Shown here: positions 14,500-27,489 of the stretch, one piece after another
Position numbering within the stretch: the first letter of the stretch is position 1
Layout: each line of letters starts with the position of its first letter
Notes under the pieces: model-generated
The model's input: the letters and a program-made list of their open reading frames with translations, nothing else
The model's database searches: none
What the model was told of the DNA's origin: nothing
Assembly (NCBI RefSeq): GCF_000003815.2
Contig: NC_049985.1
Coordinates: 7,314,066-7,378,065, forward strand
Reading direction: 5' to 3'
DNA from: Branchiostoma floridae
Taxonomy: Eukaryota > Chordata > Leptocardii > Amphioxiformes > Branchiostomatidae
DNA length: 64,000 bases
Program-made: the position numbers and the translations under genes

Positions 14500-14646
14500 A
14501 AGGTACCCATTTTTACACCTGGGCAAAGTGAGGAAGATCGTGTAAAGTGCCTTTCCCAAGGGCACAACGTCAGGGGCACGGCGGGGATCGAACTCAGAAC
14601 CTCTAGGTTCCGAGCCGAACGCTCTACCAGTTACGCCACGCCCAAC
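14500..14646 (-). mobile_element. tRNA-derived SINE
   Basis: Read on the minus strand, a tRNA-like head carries an A box (tggcgtaactggtagagc) and a B box (gagttcgatccc), followed by a conserved body (gcccttgggaaaggcacttt) and a tail ending ccaggtgtaaaaatgggtac. This is an SINE and not a working tRNA gene: the acceptor stem is not followed by a terminator and related copies occur at 14718, 27136, 28636 and 54346. Confidence 0.85.
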
Positions 14647-14717
14647 GCCAACGTTATTTCTTGTGTCTAAGGTACGATATTGCACGGCAGTGCCCATCCC
14701 TCTCCTTCCATAGCATT

Positions 14718-14880
14718 TTACCTCCCCAACCGAAGTCAGGTACCCCTTTTTACACCTAGCGGTGATTGGAAAATCGAATAAGTGCCCTTTGCAAGGACAC
14801 AACGTTGGTAGCAGGTCATGGGGCTCGACTCCAGTAGCTCCGTGTTCTGGAGCAAATTTACAGGTTAACCATCACGCCAA
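14718..14880 (-). mobile_element. tRNA-derived SINE, diverged
   Basis: Same layout as the copy just below it: head tggcgtgatggttaacc, B-box region ggagtcgagcccc, body ttgtgtccttgcaaagggca and tail aggtgtaaaaaggggtacct. Two copies in the same orientation about 70 bp apart may reflect a tandem or dimeric insertion. Confidence 0.8.
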
Positions 14881-15045
14881 TATGACGCCACGTTTGATGT
14901 ACCTCTTTATTTTTTTCTGTCATGTTATGGATGAATTTCTTTAAGAAACAAGGCAGCCAATGATGGCAGACTTCACCACCAGATGGTAAGCATCCTCTGG
15001 CAGAACAGACAGAAACTGCATTGCAGACAGAAGCAGACTCATGAA

Positions 15046-15071
15046 CACACACACACATGCATGCACAGACT

Positions 15072-15108
<37 letters not shown>

Positions 15109-15300
15109 AGGAGAGAAAGACAAAGGCATGCAAGTTACATCAAGCCCCAAACTTCATTCCTATGTAGCAACCTACAACACGTATGAAACCAATCCATCCA
15201 GCCGTTCTTGAGTTATCTTGTTGGGAGACACACACAGACGCACAGACACACAGACACAAACGCTAGTGAAAATATAATCATCATAAATATTCACGGAGGG
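15046..15300. repeat. CA/GA microsatellites at a family B-like end
   Basis: A short CA run, then a GA run at about 15075-15104, then the family B landmark ccgttcttgagttatcttgt, a cagacacacagacac run and a terminal ttcacggaggg. This is the usual microsatellite end of the dispersed repeat, partly degraded. Confidence 0.7.
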
Positions 15301-16889
15301 AATGAAGTGGCTGCTTCAACAGCTGGAGCAGAGGAAAGAACGAGATTATCTCCTAAAGAAGAAATCAGTGGGAAGCTCCAGTCAAAGACTCCGTGCGCTG
15401 AACGGTGCGGCGGTCTGTTCCAGTCTGTGCGTCCGCTAATGGAACTGCGGCGGGCGGTACGGGGGTGCAACGGAAACGGGAATGTCACCTTGAACCAGCC
15501 CTATCGGCAGAATCATCGAACGTAGGCGTACAGTAGCTGTACTTGAATAACATTTCTAATTCAGTCAGCTGAGGTGAAGAATGGATGATTCTTTTTCGAA
15601 TAGAGAGTGCAGTGCCACTTTGCTAAAGTTCGCATATTTAGCAGAGCATACCGGGTCACCCCTTCTCTTTTTTCATAAGTGTGTTGGGTTCTTAACGTGC
15701 GCGCAGAGATTTGATGCATAGCTATAGGCAAAGGCTTGCACCTGTAACTCCCCTATTCACGGACTACCAGCTTTACGTCCCTATCCGAAAAGACAAATGC
15801 AACACCAAACTAACCTTGACGAATTTTGCGAAACATAATTTCATATATCTTGCGATAGAGTAAATGGAAATATTTTGATTGGTTAGAAACCAAGGCAAGA
15901 GTTTTTTAAATTCTGAAACGTATATAAACGTGGGATTCTATGAGCCATACAGATTTCTGGGAATCAGTGTTGTTTGACAACATTCTATTCATGACGAAGT
16001 CGAAAATGTCTGTGTGAGGGGGGGGGGTAGAAATAATCGCATTCACGGTCGCCTGTAAAGCTCTATGTCTTTCATTATCGGGAAGGTACATCCGCCTAAT
16101 CTACTGTGGACTGCTGCCGTATTCAACCACATGGTGTCCGCATGAAAGCGCTATCAGGGATCGTCAGTTATCACAGAAATCTTACTGCAAACGAATTCCA
16201 TTCGCCGGACAGGCAGAAACATATTTCTCTTGATTAACCCGAGTACATCTTTGATTTACCAGAACATCGACTTCAAAATAACCTTTGAGCAGTGATGTCG
16301 TTAAGTTGATACAGATGATTTTTAGAATTCATTTTGGCAGGAATTTTGTGTTCTTATCTCTTATCGATCAGTAACAGATGGCACAGCGGTTTCCTCATTT
16401 AGTAAATATGAATGATTTTTATTTCATAAAGACATAATACCTTTTCACTCACAGCAAGCGCAGAGATTTATACAACCGATCACGGATAATGTATTTATGA
16501 TCGAAAAGGATATGAATAGAATTTTCCCATGTTTCGCTACTTTTTAGGAGTTCAAACTAGGTTGCTACTTGTAGTATTTCATGATTCAAATACTATCAAA
16601 GGAGTTTATGATACTTTTAAGCAAAGAAAAGTAAGCAACATTGTCAGAAATCATTGCATACAATACCAAGTGGCCTTGTATGTATGTATATAATACCGGT
16701 ATGATTTGATGCCAAAAACTTTCCAGACGTAGACAGCCATAAAGCAAATTCAAGCCTTAAGATCTGGCATGGATAACAGCTACGATTATGGGTAGTGATT
16801 TTGGTATTTCAAGTACAAATTTATTCTACCTTGTACGCATTGTTACAATGTTTGCATGTATGCACTCAGGGCCTCTCGGAAAAGTAGTG

Positions 16890-17169
16890 CCCAGTCACTG
16901 AGGTAGTCAATTTTGTAAAGGAAAGCTGAATCAAACAAAATCCTACCATGTCCAAGACAAAAGGTTCAAAAACGAAAGATCCGCTGCAGTTCCAAGGATA
17001 GCTGACAGGGAACAAAAATTAAACTTGACCTTCACCTTTCTGACACATACCCACATTCCAAATATCATCGTAATCCATTCAGAGGTACTTATATTACAAT
17101 ACACAATGAGTGTGGGCACTCACACAAACACACACACACACAGACACACGCACACACTGACACACACAG

Positions 17170-17239
<70 letters not shown>

Positions 17240-17275
17240 TGCCCAAAACTATATCTCTATTTTTTATGGAGGTAA
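16890..17275 (-). repeat. Family B-like end with 110-bp CA microsatellite
   Basis: Degraded landmarks (cgctgcagttccaagg, ccaaatatcatcgtaatcca) lead into a CA array at 17123-17237, followed by tttttatggaggtaac, the family terminus. The array sits exactly where full copies carry a short CA or CAGA run. Confidence 0.7.
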
Positions 17276-17279
17276 CAAA

Positions 17280-19458
17280 CAAACAATTTGATATAGCCAG
17301 GTATGGAAAATGCTCACTGCATTTAGATCTTATGGCGGAAAGCCAAGCTAGCATTACTCTTGTACAATACATGGACCACAGCCAGGAAAACTATGGGAAC
17401 CTAAAGCCTACCGACATACTGTTATACATCATAGAGGTGGCCAATAATTACTTTCATATTCCATGCACCGTGGGGTAAAAAGTTAAATCTTTCAAATTCT
17501 CTTTTTTACATATACATGTACTGTAGATATGAACGGAAAGGTGTACTCGTATTTGTATTTTTGTCGTACGTTTTAACCTGCAATGTTTGTTTTAAACATT
17601 CACCCAAAGCGACCTTTGATGGTACTGTATACGTAAAAGATTTTGCCACACTTACCTTGATCGATATGTCCGCTGTACTACATCAAATAGAAAACACATT
17701 TTGTAACAACTGCCTTGTAGACATAAGTTGCCGTAGAAAAAGAAATACCCACCTTTGATAGGATGGCTTGCAAACAATATTGCACAGTTGGTAAAAATCA
17801 GGCGTTAAGAGTTCGTCGTCTCCTAGCACTGTGAATCACACACGGCAGGCATCCGGCACCATCCAGTTTCAGTCATCATCTGAAAGAACTTTTCTCTCCG
17901 AGACGGAGTACATATACGAGTCCAGAACGTTGTACCAGATGCAAATCCGCCTTCCTTAATCAGGTTAACCCGTTTGATCAACCGAGTCGGACGGTCCGGG
18001 AGATTTGCGAGCTATCGTGATGGTTGTATTGTCCCGTTTCGGTATTGATCGTCGCCGATGGACACGAGTAGAGAGAGATAGCCGGCCTGGTCTGGAGTTG
18101 ACTGATGTTTCCGCGATCCACTGATGTCGGGTTATGACCCCGGACTTATTAATCACGCTCCTCGATTGGACTACTCGAGAGAGCGAAGACAGAGACAGAA
18201 TAGGTCAACTTTGTCCTCTCGTATTCTGTCCTCTTCTCCTTTCATCTCTTCAGTCAAAATCCCCCTCTCTCCCGGCGTTGTGGCAGTCACCTCTGCGGTG
18301 CCCTTGTGCAAAGGCCGTATCTAGTAACCCGCTCCAAAGTTGTACAGCTGAGTACGCTCGCAGCTATAATGTTTCTGCTTCAAGTATTTCTCAACGCCAT
18401 TCTGCGCTGGTGCACTTCCTGTACCGTTTCAGTCCTACCAAAAATATATTTAAGACTATCACGTCAGATCGTATGGAGTTCCATCCAAGATAGTATCAAA
18501 TGATCACATCTTACGTCTGACAGCGCATGAGCAGTAGAGCTAGTGAGATCATTACCCTTTCCCGTGCGAGGCTGTGGCTTGGCTTGACTTCCCATTACGC
18601 ACTAGCAGGCTGCGGTGCCCCGTGTGCTTCATTAACCCGGTATTGGCTGGAATTGAACTTCATCTTCATAAAGCCTCACGTGAAGTGATCGTCAGGCAAG
18701 CCTGTCAATCATTCAAGGCGGGAAAATGGATGGATGCCATCTCAGCACTTCAAACCGGTACAGTTGGAGTAATATTAGAGTAATATTGCGTTGGTGGATA
18801 TTTGAACTTTTAGAATCATATATTCATAAGTATAAATATCTATATGAGAGGAATGGCGAATTCAAAAGGTACAAAACCAAAAAGGAATGTGCAAGCTTTT
18901 GAGACAGATATCTGTATTTTGTCGCACGTTTTGTTGAAATTTCATTTTGTTCTTATGGCACGGGATGAAATTAGAATTTTCATAAAATCACAAAATAACG
19001 ACACACGTGTAATGAAGAATTGAATGAATGAATGAATGAATGAATGAATGAATAGATGGAGGGAAGGATGGAGGGATGATATGGGAAATTCTAATAACGG
19101 CAATAACGCTAGCTCAAGTCATGAAATAGATATTCCCTTAGTGACAGGCTAATCCCCCAAACACTCTTTGATATCATAGAGTCACGAAACCGCTTTCATC
19201 TTGAGCAAACCACATGGCTCACTTCTTATTGGATTTCAAAGGTCACTGGCAGCTTCCCTGCAGAGCTGGAGTATAATGGGTGCTTGAAATTTTCACTCCG
19301 TAGTCGTGATGTTTTCCCTTCTTTTTAGGTAAAATAATCGGTCCATGCACGGGTGGTTGCTGCTAGTGGGTGTGAAATAGCTTCCTCCACTGCTGATGAT
19401 AGATGCTCTCAGGTCGAAGAACTTTCAGAGGTCACAGCACCCATTGCAGAGATGAAGC
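17280..19458. other. No gene seen
   Basis: 17950-18790 is relatively GC-rich with several overlapping plus-strand frames of up to 119 codons. None shows recognisable domains or paired splice sites. Confidence 0.5.
19021..19053. repeat. (GAAT)n microsatellite
   Basis: About eight tandem gaat units followed by related gatggagg units. Confidence 0.95.
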
Positions 19459-19894
19459 TACAACAAGTAAATTCTATGGATGACATCCCATGCAGATCCA
19501 AATATAACTCGAGAGTGTAGAAAAAGTAAGATGGGTAGAAAGCAAGATAACAAAATTTTCAAAATTAAGACCGTAAACGTTGTGACTAGAATTTAAGTCA
19601 TAAAATATTGTGTCACAGCCAACACGTCTCTTATCAAAGTATCACTTCAGCTTCACTAGTTACGTCACTTTTACATCTACATAAGGCTACCACACTGATG
19701 TCACATATACAGTCCTACTCAAGACCACCATACGACATAACTTCCCATTTTTGTACTTTCTTGTCCTGTGAATCGTCTTTAAAGTGGAGTGAAATTTCTC
19801 GTGTGTTTTTTGTTGTTGACAGTGTTGTTCAACTAGGCGAACATCAATTAACGCGGGTGTGGAGATGTTTTCCCTAAAATCTACTTGCTGTGGC
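19459..19894. mobile_element. Family C element, copy 2
   Basis: The left end (caacaagtaaattctatgg, atgacatccc) and right end (aatctacttgctgtggcc followed by TA) match copy 1, as do internal segments such as ggctaccacac and catacgacat. It lacks the TG array of copy 1, so that array grew after copying. Confidence 0.75.
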
Positions 19895-20971
19895 CTATAA
19901 AAAGTTTGGCCAAAAGCCGAGGAAGGTTGTAAGTACGCATCGTCTGGGTCAGACATCATGTCCTTAGGCTCAGGCTCCAAGGCTAATACATTGGTCTGAG
20001 TACAATAGATGGCAAGTTAGCCTGTGATCCTTTCCTCAATCTTTACACCCAGTCAGTTCATGCATTCGCCTAGATGTTCAAGTTGGGTGCCGTTTGTCAG
20101 TTTATCTGCGGACAGCACAACTCGAGAAGCTGTGGATGGATGCTCATGATGTTTGGTATGTGGGTAGGGGTTAGGAAGATAAAGGTCAAGTTCAATTACG
20201 GATCTCCTAGAGGCATTTTGATGTCACTCCAGTGGAAGATCAGGTTTTAGTATCTCGTGTTCTGTTCTCACCTCACTGGTGAGGTAGTGAGATGAGGTTA
20301 GTGAGGTGAGGTTGTGAACATGCTAAGGTCTTGATTTTTTTTACTTAAATGGTAAATAGCTCTCATGTATATATCCTTTTTGACCACCCAATCTGAAGAT
20401 GTCTACACGTTGCTAGTTTTCTCAGTCCTTCACAGCCCAACGGCGTCCTTCTGACTCAAGGATGCAATACCAAGAACAGCCAATAGCCACTTCTTACAAT
20501 TAGTGTGGTATAGTCCGTAGACAGCTTGGTCAGTCGTCCCCGTCGAATGACCCTTAAATATGTGAGGGAGATGACTGGGATCGATTAAGCTACGGGCACA
20601 ACCCGCCGTACGTGCAACTTCGTGCTGGACATCTACGTGCAAAAACGTGGGTAATCTTTGAGGATTCGTAATTCACAAAAAGTCGTAGATATTTTACGAA
20701 GGTATGAGATTTTTTTTAATTTCTTGCTCTTTCTGTCTCATATAATAATGTACTTATTCACGACACTTTATATACTATATAAAAGACTTAATTATATTTA
20801 GAACATATGTCATTATTGTTTCTTATCGGTGGTACTTCCGCATCAAAATTAATCTCTTCCCATTTCTAATCTAGTTGAAGAATGTTATAATTGTAATGTA
20901 ACTCACGTAATTCGCTCTGCCCGCTACGTAGATACATTTGTGAATTTCCCTTGACTTTGAATGGACCATTA
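19895..20971. other. No gene; partial family B remnant
   Basis: 20150-20400 preserves family B landmarks in plus orientation (ctcctagaggcattttgat, tatctcgtgttctg, gaacatgctaaggtc). A gaggt-rich stretch with a small palindrome lies at 20265-20320. Confidence 0.5.
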
Positions 20972-22459
20972 GGCCACAGGAAGTAAATGTTATAGACGAC
21001 ATCAGATTGATTTTCGCCGGATTTCGATCAAACCCCAAGAAATTTCGTTCATCTCCGGAAATGGTCCATACGACAAGAAAGTTTAAAAAGAAATTGACGT
21101 ATTATGGGGTGGCCTTATGTGTACTTGTAGAAGTGAAACTAGAGTTCGGCGACCTCATACCTCCATGAAAATTTAGAGCTTTCGTAAATATCATGCAATT
21201 GACCAACACATTAACATAATTTATGCATGGTGTTGTTCATCATTGACTAACGTACACATGTCACAATTATAAAATTCCCATTATTGATCATAAAGCGGTT
21301 TTGAATTTTTACATAAATTATGCAAATAAGTTCCTCATTACCATATTTGGTATCTGCTTATATTCCATCTATCATAATTAACATGTGTTACATTTATTGA
21401 AGTCCAGTTATTGAAAACAACGGAATTATACAATTTCCTCATTAATTATGCAAATTAACTCCTCATTTGCATAACATGCATATCATTATGAACATCTTTG
21501 CCTAATGTACCCGCATGCCTAATATGATGCCAATCCGTCAATCCTTTCTGCATTTATCCTCTTTGGAATGTCTTGACAAAAACGCCCCTGCAGTTCCACA
21601 ATTAAATGTTAGGGGACTGAAACTTGTCCCACTTTTTTCATGACACTAAAAGCTATCTACCACTTAAATGTCACGACCATATCACATCCGTGACAAGAGA
21701 TACATTGAAAAAACTGCTATGATAGAATATTTTCATTAATTATGCAAATGTACTCCTATTTTGCATAATTAGTATTTCATCTTGTACAACATTGTCCAAG
21801 GTACCTACATACCAAAAATCATGAAAATCCGCTGTTCCCTTCTTGAGTTATCCTCGTCAGAAGTTTTTGACAAAAATGCCCCTGCTATCCCAAAACTAGA
21901 CGCTAGGGGGCCCAAACTTATGCCACTTCTTCCTGAGCACAAGAGCTATCTAATACTAAAAAATCGTGACCATAGCATGTTCAGAACACCGAGATAGCAA
22001 AACCGGAAGTTGCGCTGCAGTACCAAGGGAAGTTGCTAGGGGGTCCAAAATCTAATCATTTCCAGCTTTTGTCACACACTACCAACACACCAAGTATGAA
22101 ACCAATTCACCCAGCCGTTCTTGAGTTATCTTGTTTACACACAGACAGACAGACAGACAGACACACAGACAGACAAACGCGGGGTAAAATATAACCTCCA
22201 TGACATTTCATGGAGGTAATTAGATTGGTAGTTGTAGAAGTAGTACCAGTGTGGCATCCTTGAACGTATTTCTAGTGCTACTCTGCAGTTCTTGAATTAA
22301 AGAATAGATTTTGGTGAATCTTTTGTCGTATCATTTCCTGTTACAACATTTACGGAGGAAAACTGAGGCATCTTGCCTTTTACCATCTTTTTTTCACACT
22401 CTCGCAGTAGATTCATAGTCCGGATGGAGTGCCATCCATAAAATTTACTTGCTGTGTCC
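20972..22459. mobile_element. Family C element, copy 3, interrupted by family B copy 2
   Basis: The left end ggccacaggaagtaaatgtt after TA and the right end aaatttacttgctgtgtcc before TA fit family C. Without the 1.08-kb insert (21138-22219) the element is about 406 bp, close to the 430 bp of the other copies without a TG array. Confidence 0.8.
21138..22219 (-). repeat. Dispersed 1.08-kb repeat, family B, copy 2 (inverted)
   Basis: Reverse-complement partner of 4658-5735, of nearly equal length, with the microsatellite end now a cagacagacagacag run at 22142-22176 and the terminal hairpin at 22194-22218. It lies entirely inside a family C element (20972-22459), which it splits, so it inserted later. 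Confidence 0.9.
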
Positions 22460-23824
22460 TAAATCATGCCTCGGTGACAAATTTTAGTTAGAAACACGCC
22501 ATCAAAACTTCACACGCTTAGATCTACAGACGTAAAGGCCATTTGGTATCAGACTAATTGTCGTAGGTATACACGAAACGCACCGCTTGTCTTTGACATA
22601 GTTTATGGTTATGACTCTGACATATGGACCGCGGGTGCCTTTATTTCTCCCCTTTAATGTGGCCCGTTATGATTTGATATGGATCTCATCTTCCCATCGT
22701 GACGCGCGGCAAAAATAACACGTCCTGCAGGCTTTACGGTGCGTACCTACAGACATTAATTTCAAGATAACAACTAATGATAACGTTAGCTAATATCAGC
22801 CACTGAAATATGTTCTCAACTAAAGTAATAACTACGAAGAAGAGTTCGGAGATCTCACGACACTGTCAAATATTCAGAGTTTCACGCATATGTTCTTAAA
22901 TACATTAATGGACTTTATCAATTATGTAAATAAGTGAGTTGCAGAATCAACAAAGGTCTGCTTCCAGTGCAGTCTATCATTCATCATTATAGTTAGGTCC
23001 CTGTCATTTAGTCCAGTCTCTGATTCAATAAAGTTCTTTAATAGCGTAAGGTTAACCTTATATGTGTCAAATGATCACTTCCTGCCATTCGACGGTGAGC
23101 GTAACTACCATACAGAAAATATAAAACTGTGAAAACTGAAAGACCAAAACAGTGCCTCCTCTTGAAGTGTCTGATTAGTGAATAGTTCTACCAAGGACGT
23201 TATATAACGTCTTTGGTTGTACCAATGATTCGGAACTCTACATCCTGCCAATCCGACAAGCCTGAACTTTGCAGTCATCTTTCCACTCACTTCCTGCCAC
23301 TCTACTGACATTATATTCAAATCACTACGGATGTATTTGTTTATTTATTGATCTTGTAGGGTAGTTCCTTCAGTCTAGCAGACTGATTCCAAGGGAGCCC
23401 TAAAATGCATACACAACTAGAAAGGCCGGTATTTGCTTAGGAGCAAATTCAGCTATTTTTACTCCGCTCCTCCTTGCGAAAATGGACTGTTCCAAAATTG
23501 AATTTGAAAAAAAAAGATCCAGTTTGAGAATGACTCGGAATTACGGTTCTTTCATACTAGTACTGTACAGTAATCACACTTTTATTTCTTGATTACAACA
23601 CGCAAACAGTATGCTAGTGATTCACACATTAACAAAGAAGACACCGTTGTTCTTCAAGAAAGAAAGTCGGGGTAAACTCAAAAGGCCGGCTACAAGCTCT
23701 ATCGGCGAAATCTCAAAGGGCAGCTAATCAGACAGACTGACAGAAGCAGGTCGGTGCCGGGTAAAACACCCCAAAGCCGACCGCGGAGAATGGTACCCAG
23801 GCTAATGATATCGGGGTCCTTTTA
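22460..23824. other. No gene seen
   Basis: Only a short palindrome stands out: accaaggacgttatataacg continuing to tctttggt at about 23190-23217. Confidence 0.5.
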
Positions 23825-24062
23825 GTAAATATCTCATGCACTATCATACCAAATTTCGGGTCCATTGGGCTTAATACCTGGGCACAGGAGGCACAATTAT
23901 ACAGTTCGGTCAGAACACCACCTAAAAACATCCATAAAATCATTTTAAAGGTATCTATAAAAAAACAGAAAAAATCGGGTCTGGGTATTGGCCCACTCTA
24001 CCTTTGTGCCAAACTTCAGGTCATTCGATGCAGGAATGATGGTGTTTCTGTCATAATTTCAT
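23825..24062 (+). repeat. Family D dispersed repeat, copy 1
   Basis: Contains the blocks ctaaaaacatccataaaatc, attttaaaggtatctat and tttgtgccaaacttcaggtc, in the same order and spacing as copy 2 at 24980. No coding signal. Confidence 0.85.
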
Positions 24063-24283
24063 AATGTATGTGGGAACACTTCTTGCACTTGACTTTGCTA
24101 TCCTCTTCTTGGTGTCTGTTGGTGCCACTTGTGGCCGGTTGACTATTGTACCCTCTGACAGGCCAGAGTTTCAGCACCCGGCCAATAATAAATTTAGCAC
24201 TGTCAAATTGACACCTTCTATCAAGGCACAATCCCATGTGTCTGCACAACTGGTGGTGTATCCTCTTCATCCAGTAGAAAATA

Positions 24284-24440
24284 GTCTCCAATAAGCAGAC
24301 CCATCGGTGCCTTAGAGATAATATAAAAGCTGGCAAAGGAGCATAGCCGGCCAAATGGAGATAGCCGGCCAAAGGGCTACACTAAGTCCCTTGCCAGCTT
24401 TGATACTATTTCTAAGGCACCGTAGGGTCTGCTTGGAGAC
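24284..24440. mobile_element. MITE, family A, copy 2
   Basis: 157 bp flanked by TA, with inverted ends gtctccaataagcagaccc and the matching gggtctgcttggagac. A pair of gccggccaaa blocks lies in the centre. The flanking host sequence agtagaaaatag is present on both sides. Confidence 0.8.
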
Positions 24441-24979
24441 TAGTAGAAAATAGAATACAATACAATGATTAGTATTTCCTTTGTGTAGTTTCATGTACCA
24501 CTCGCCGCGCCATTCTGCACGCCCTGCTGTATCGCTAAACTCGACACTCTAAACTTGCGTTAATTAAACGTACAAAAACTACACAATAACGACGACAAGC
24601 TACCCAAATTTGTTACTGTGTTTGTGCATTGTAGCCAATTTTAAGTTAAACAGTACGATTTTTTACTTACTTTTAACAAATTTCTTCCCCGACGACATGC
24701 TCTCCTGGTATGGTTAAGCTGCTAATTTGAAAGACACTTCCTCATTTGCTGTACCCAATCAGGTCATCGCTTCCGCTAAGTGCCGCGCGTATTGGTGACG
24801 CGGTAATTACATTTAGGCACAACTCACAGCTGCACCACATTACGTCACTCGCGGGACGTGACCATATATGGTGACACGCGCGAAACGCGTGAAACGCATG
24901 AAAATACACGTAGATACCCCGCCAAACCGGCTTATAAATCATTATGAAGTGATTTTGGGCCAAAAATGATAGCTTGGTT

Positions 24980-25310
24980 CTTTTAATAACTATCTCCCGC
25001 AGTATCATACCAAATTTCAGGTCATTTGGACTGAGTACCTGGGCACAGGAGGCAAGAATATATAGTCATGGTCAGAAATGGACCTAAAAACATCCATAAA
25101 ATCATTTTAAAGGTATCTATCAAAAAAAGGAGAAAAAAGCATCTGGACATTGGCACACTCTACCCTTGTGCCAAATTTCAGATCATTCGGTGCAGGAACG
25201 ACGGACACTTTAACGATCGCGACAGGAGAAAGAAAGAAAGAAAGAAAGAAACAGTATGAAAACAATATTTTTACTCCCGAGCGTACCTACGGTACGCGGA
25301 GTAAAAATAA
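24980..25310 (+). repeat. Family D dispersed repeat, copy 2, with GAAA run and terminal palindrome
   Basis: Matches 23825-24062 and extends through a gaaagaaagaaagaaag run to a small inverted repeat, tttttactcccgagcgtacc with the matching ggtacgcggagtaaaaa, that looks like the true element end and is absent from copy 1. Confidence 0.8.
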
Positions 25311-27135
25311 AAAGGATACACACCAACAGAACAAACAGAATTCTATTTTTTATGAGCAGTCAATAACGACATCTAAGTACGTAGGCTACATAAATGCCCA
25401 AACTACGTAAGTCATTATATAACTGGTGATTTGAAAACTTACGCACGACCTTGGACTTCAATGTCCCTACTCGTAGATTGCAGTGAAAGCCTGCGGCGAA
25501 TTCAGACGGAATCCAAGCGTTGAATAACGATTACGGAAATCGCTCCGTCGCGGATTAAGATGACGGAAAACTCCATTTGCCCAAACCCCTGATCCTCTCT
25601 ATTTGATTAGCTCTGCACGCAGTACGCACTTTATGCACGGAATGTTAATGAAGTTCTCTTTCGTGTTATCCTGGCGGTTGATATTGCAATGAAAATAACA
25701 TATTTCTGTTGTTAAAAAAAAGATGCTCCATACATAATCAATTACATTATTATTAAAGGTTTCGATAGACAAATTATTGCCACTAAATAACGCTTTTAGT
25801 CATTTTTCTTTTAAGTTTGGTAGTTGCACTGTTTCTTCTGGCAAAATGTCAAGATCATCATCTTGTATCCATTTGATTCGCGAAATAAATTTAAAATTAA
25901 GGTTGTTACCATTTTATACATTATTTCTAAGTAAAGGTCTTACCAACAAGATACTAATCTGTCTCATGATCCTTCTCGGAAGTGTGACATCAGCAATGGG
26001 TCAAAATTGCCTAATATGGCCTCTACTACCTACCTCCAGGCTGTTGGAGGGACTAGGTAGACATGATCATCAAGCTAGAGAGCGATCTGGAGGCTTGTCT
26101 TTCTCTTGCTCTCTTTAGAATAACGGATCAAGTCATAGTCAAATGAACGGGATATGTTATCCACTAACGTTGATCAAAGCCGTATATCACGTGGTGGTTA
26201 ATGAACTGTGAGCACGTTGATATGATCTGGCATGGTAGAGAAAAGACTGTATGGGGCTCAATCTTATCTAACATCCGGAAAGCGAGACCAAGATTTCATC
26301 GCGCGTCATCAGAAATGCAATAAATGATTCATTGTTACTGTATGTCAAAAGGTCGCGTTGCCGACAGGTGCTATTACAGATGTGGAAACGGGTCAGACGA
26401 GGTGCTGCGAATCCATTCATCAACATACCAGGCTTTGTAGTTTATCATCCATGGATGCTGCGGCGAGTAAGTGACTAAAAGGAATCGGAAATGATCGAAA
26501 AAGCGGGACTGCTATGGAATCATGTTCCAAATTTAGACCTTCATTAAATAAAGATAATGTGAAGGGAGGCAGAAAGGACGTTCAATGTCATTTATGATCT
26601 CTTGTAGGAAATACCACACTCGTTGCTTAAAGCTACAATGTCTTCTAAGGTTTCACACTACTGTTGGCTAGTAGGGGAAGTCTGGCACTATCCCAGCATT
26701 ACTTGACATACATATTCCATAGTCCACACCAAAGATGTCTTACTGTGACCGACAAGCATAATATTATAGACTTCGCCATGGGCAGCGATCAGTAAGATTT
26801 CTTTCCTTGAATCATCAAAAGACTAAAGTAGTCCTAAGACTGTCTGATATTTTCCAACTTCTGTACAACTTTTAAATCGTGTGATAAACACATAGAACAT
26901 TGATGCAAATATCCAGGTCAAATATGGTGCACAAACTGCAGTTTTTCATCAAGAAACTATGAATTGATGACATGATAATACTAATGCATCAGAATGTTGT
27001 CAGATCTCTATTGCTTGGCGAGCACAGAAAGCCTTTCCCATGGCACAGTAAGTTTCTTTCCTTCTTTATTCTTTTAGTACCCACGATCATTATGGCACAG
27101 TCTTTAGTCCTATCCGTGGGACGTCCCTAGACAAA
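25311..27135. other. No gene seen
   Basis: The longest frame (25777-26118, plus) has no recognisable domain. No repeat boundaries were identified. Confidence 0.5.
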
Positions 27136-27489
27136 GCTAGGTACTCATTTTCACCTGAGTGAATTCGAAGTGGGGATCCGGAAAGTCATCGTAAGTGCCT
27201 CTTCCAAGGGCACAAGTTCAATGACACGGCAGGGTTCGAACCTAGCCTCCATAGCAGGCTCTCTGTGGCTTTTTTGGCTCATAATACATTTTTGCTGGCC
27301 ATTTCTATTTGTACTCGGGCGCTGATTGCCGGCCGGCGATCAGATAACGCCAGCAATCAGCGACCGAGTACAAATAGAAATGGCCAGCAAAAGTGTATTA
27401 TGAGCCAAAAAAGGCCACGGAGAGCCTGCTATGGAGGCTAGTTCGAACCGGGGATCTCTCGCCCAACGCCCTGCCGACTACGCCACGCG
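27136..27489 (-). mobile_element. tRNA-derived SINE split by a MITE
   Basis: The minus strand reads a tRNA head (tggcgtagtcggcagggcg ... ccccggttcgaacc), then the MITE at 27243-27440, then the rest of the SINE (cttggaagaggcactta, tcactcaggtgaaaatgagt). Removing the MITE and one target copy restores a normal head-to-body junction. Confidence 0.85.
27243..27440. mobile_element. Foldback MITE with 9-bp target duplication
   Basis: 198 bp, nearly a full hairpin: tagcctccatagcaggctct ... agagcctgctatggaggcta, with long inner arms (ggccatttctatttgtactc). The 9-bp gttcgaacc is duplicated at 27234-27242 and 27441-27449. A 9-bp duplication is typical of Mutator-like transposases; family membership is inference. 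Confidence 0.9.

Noticed and set aside
14576-14646. tRNA gene
   Set aside because: A and B boxes are present but the body and tail show it is an SINE; other copies share the same downstream body.
24016-24372. 118-codon minus frame
   Set aside because: Overlaps a family A MITE and a family D repeat end; no domain recognised.
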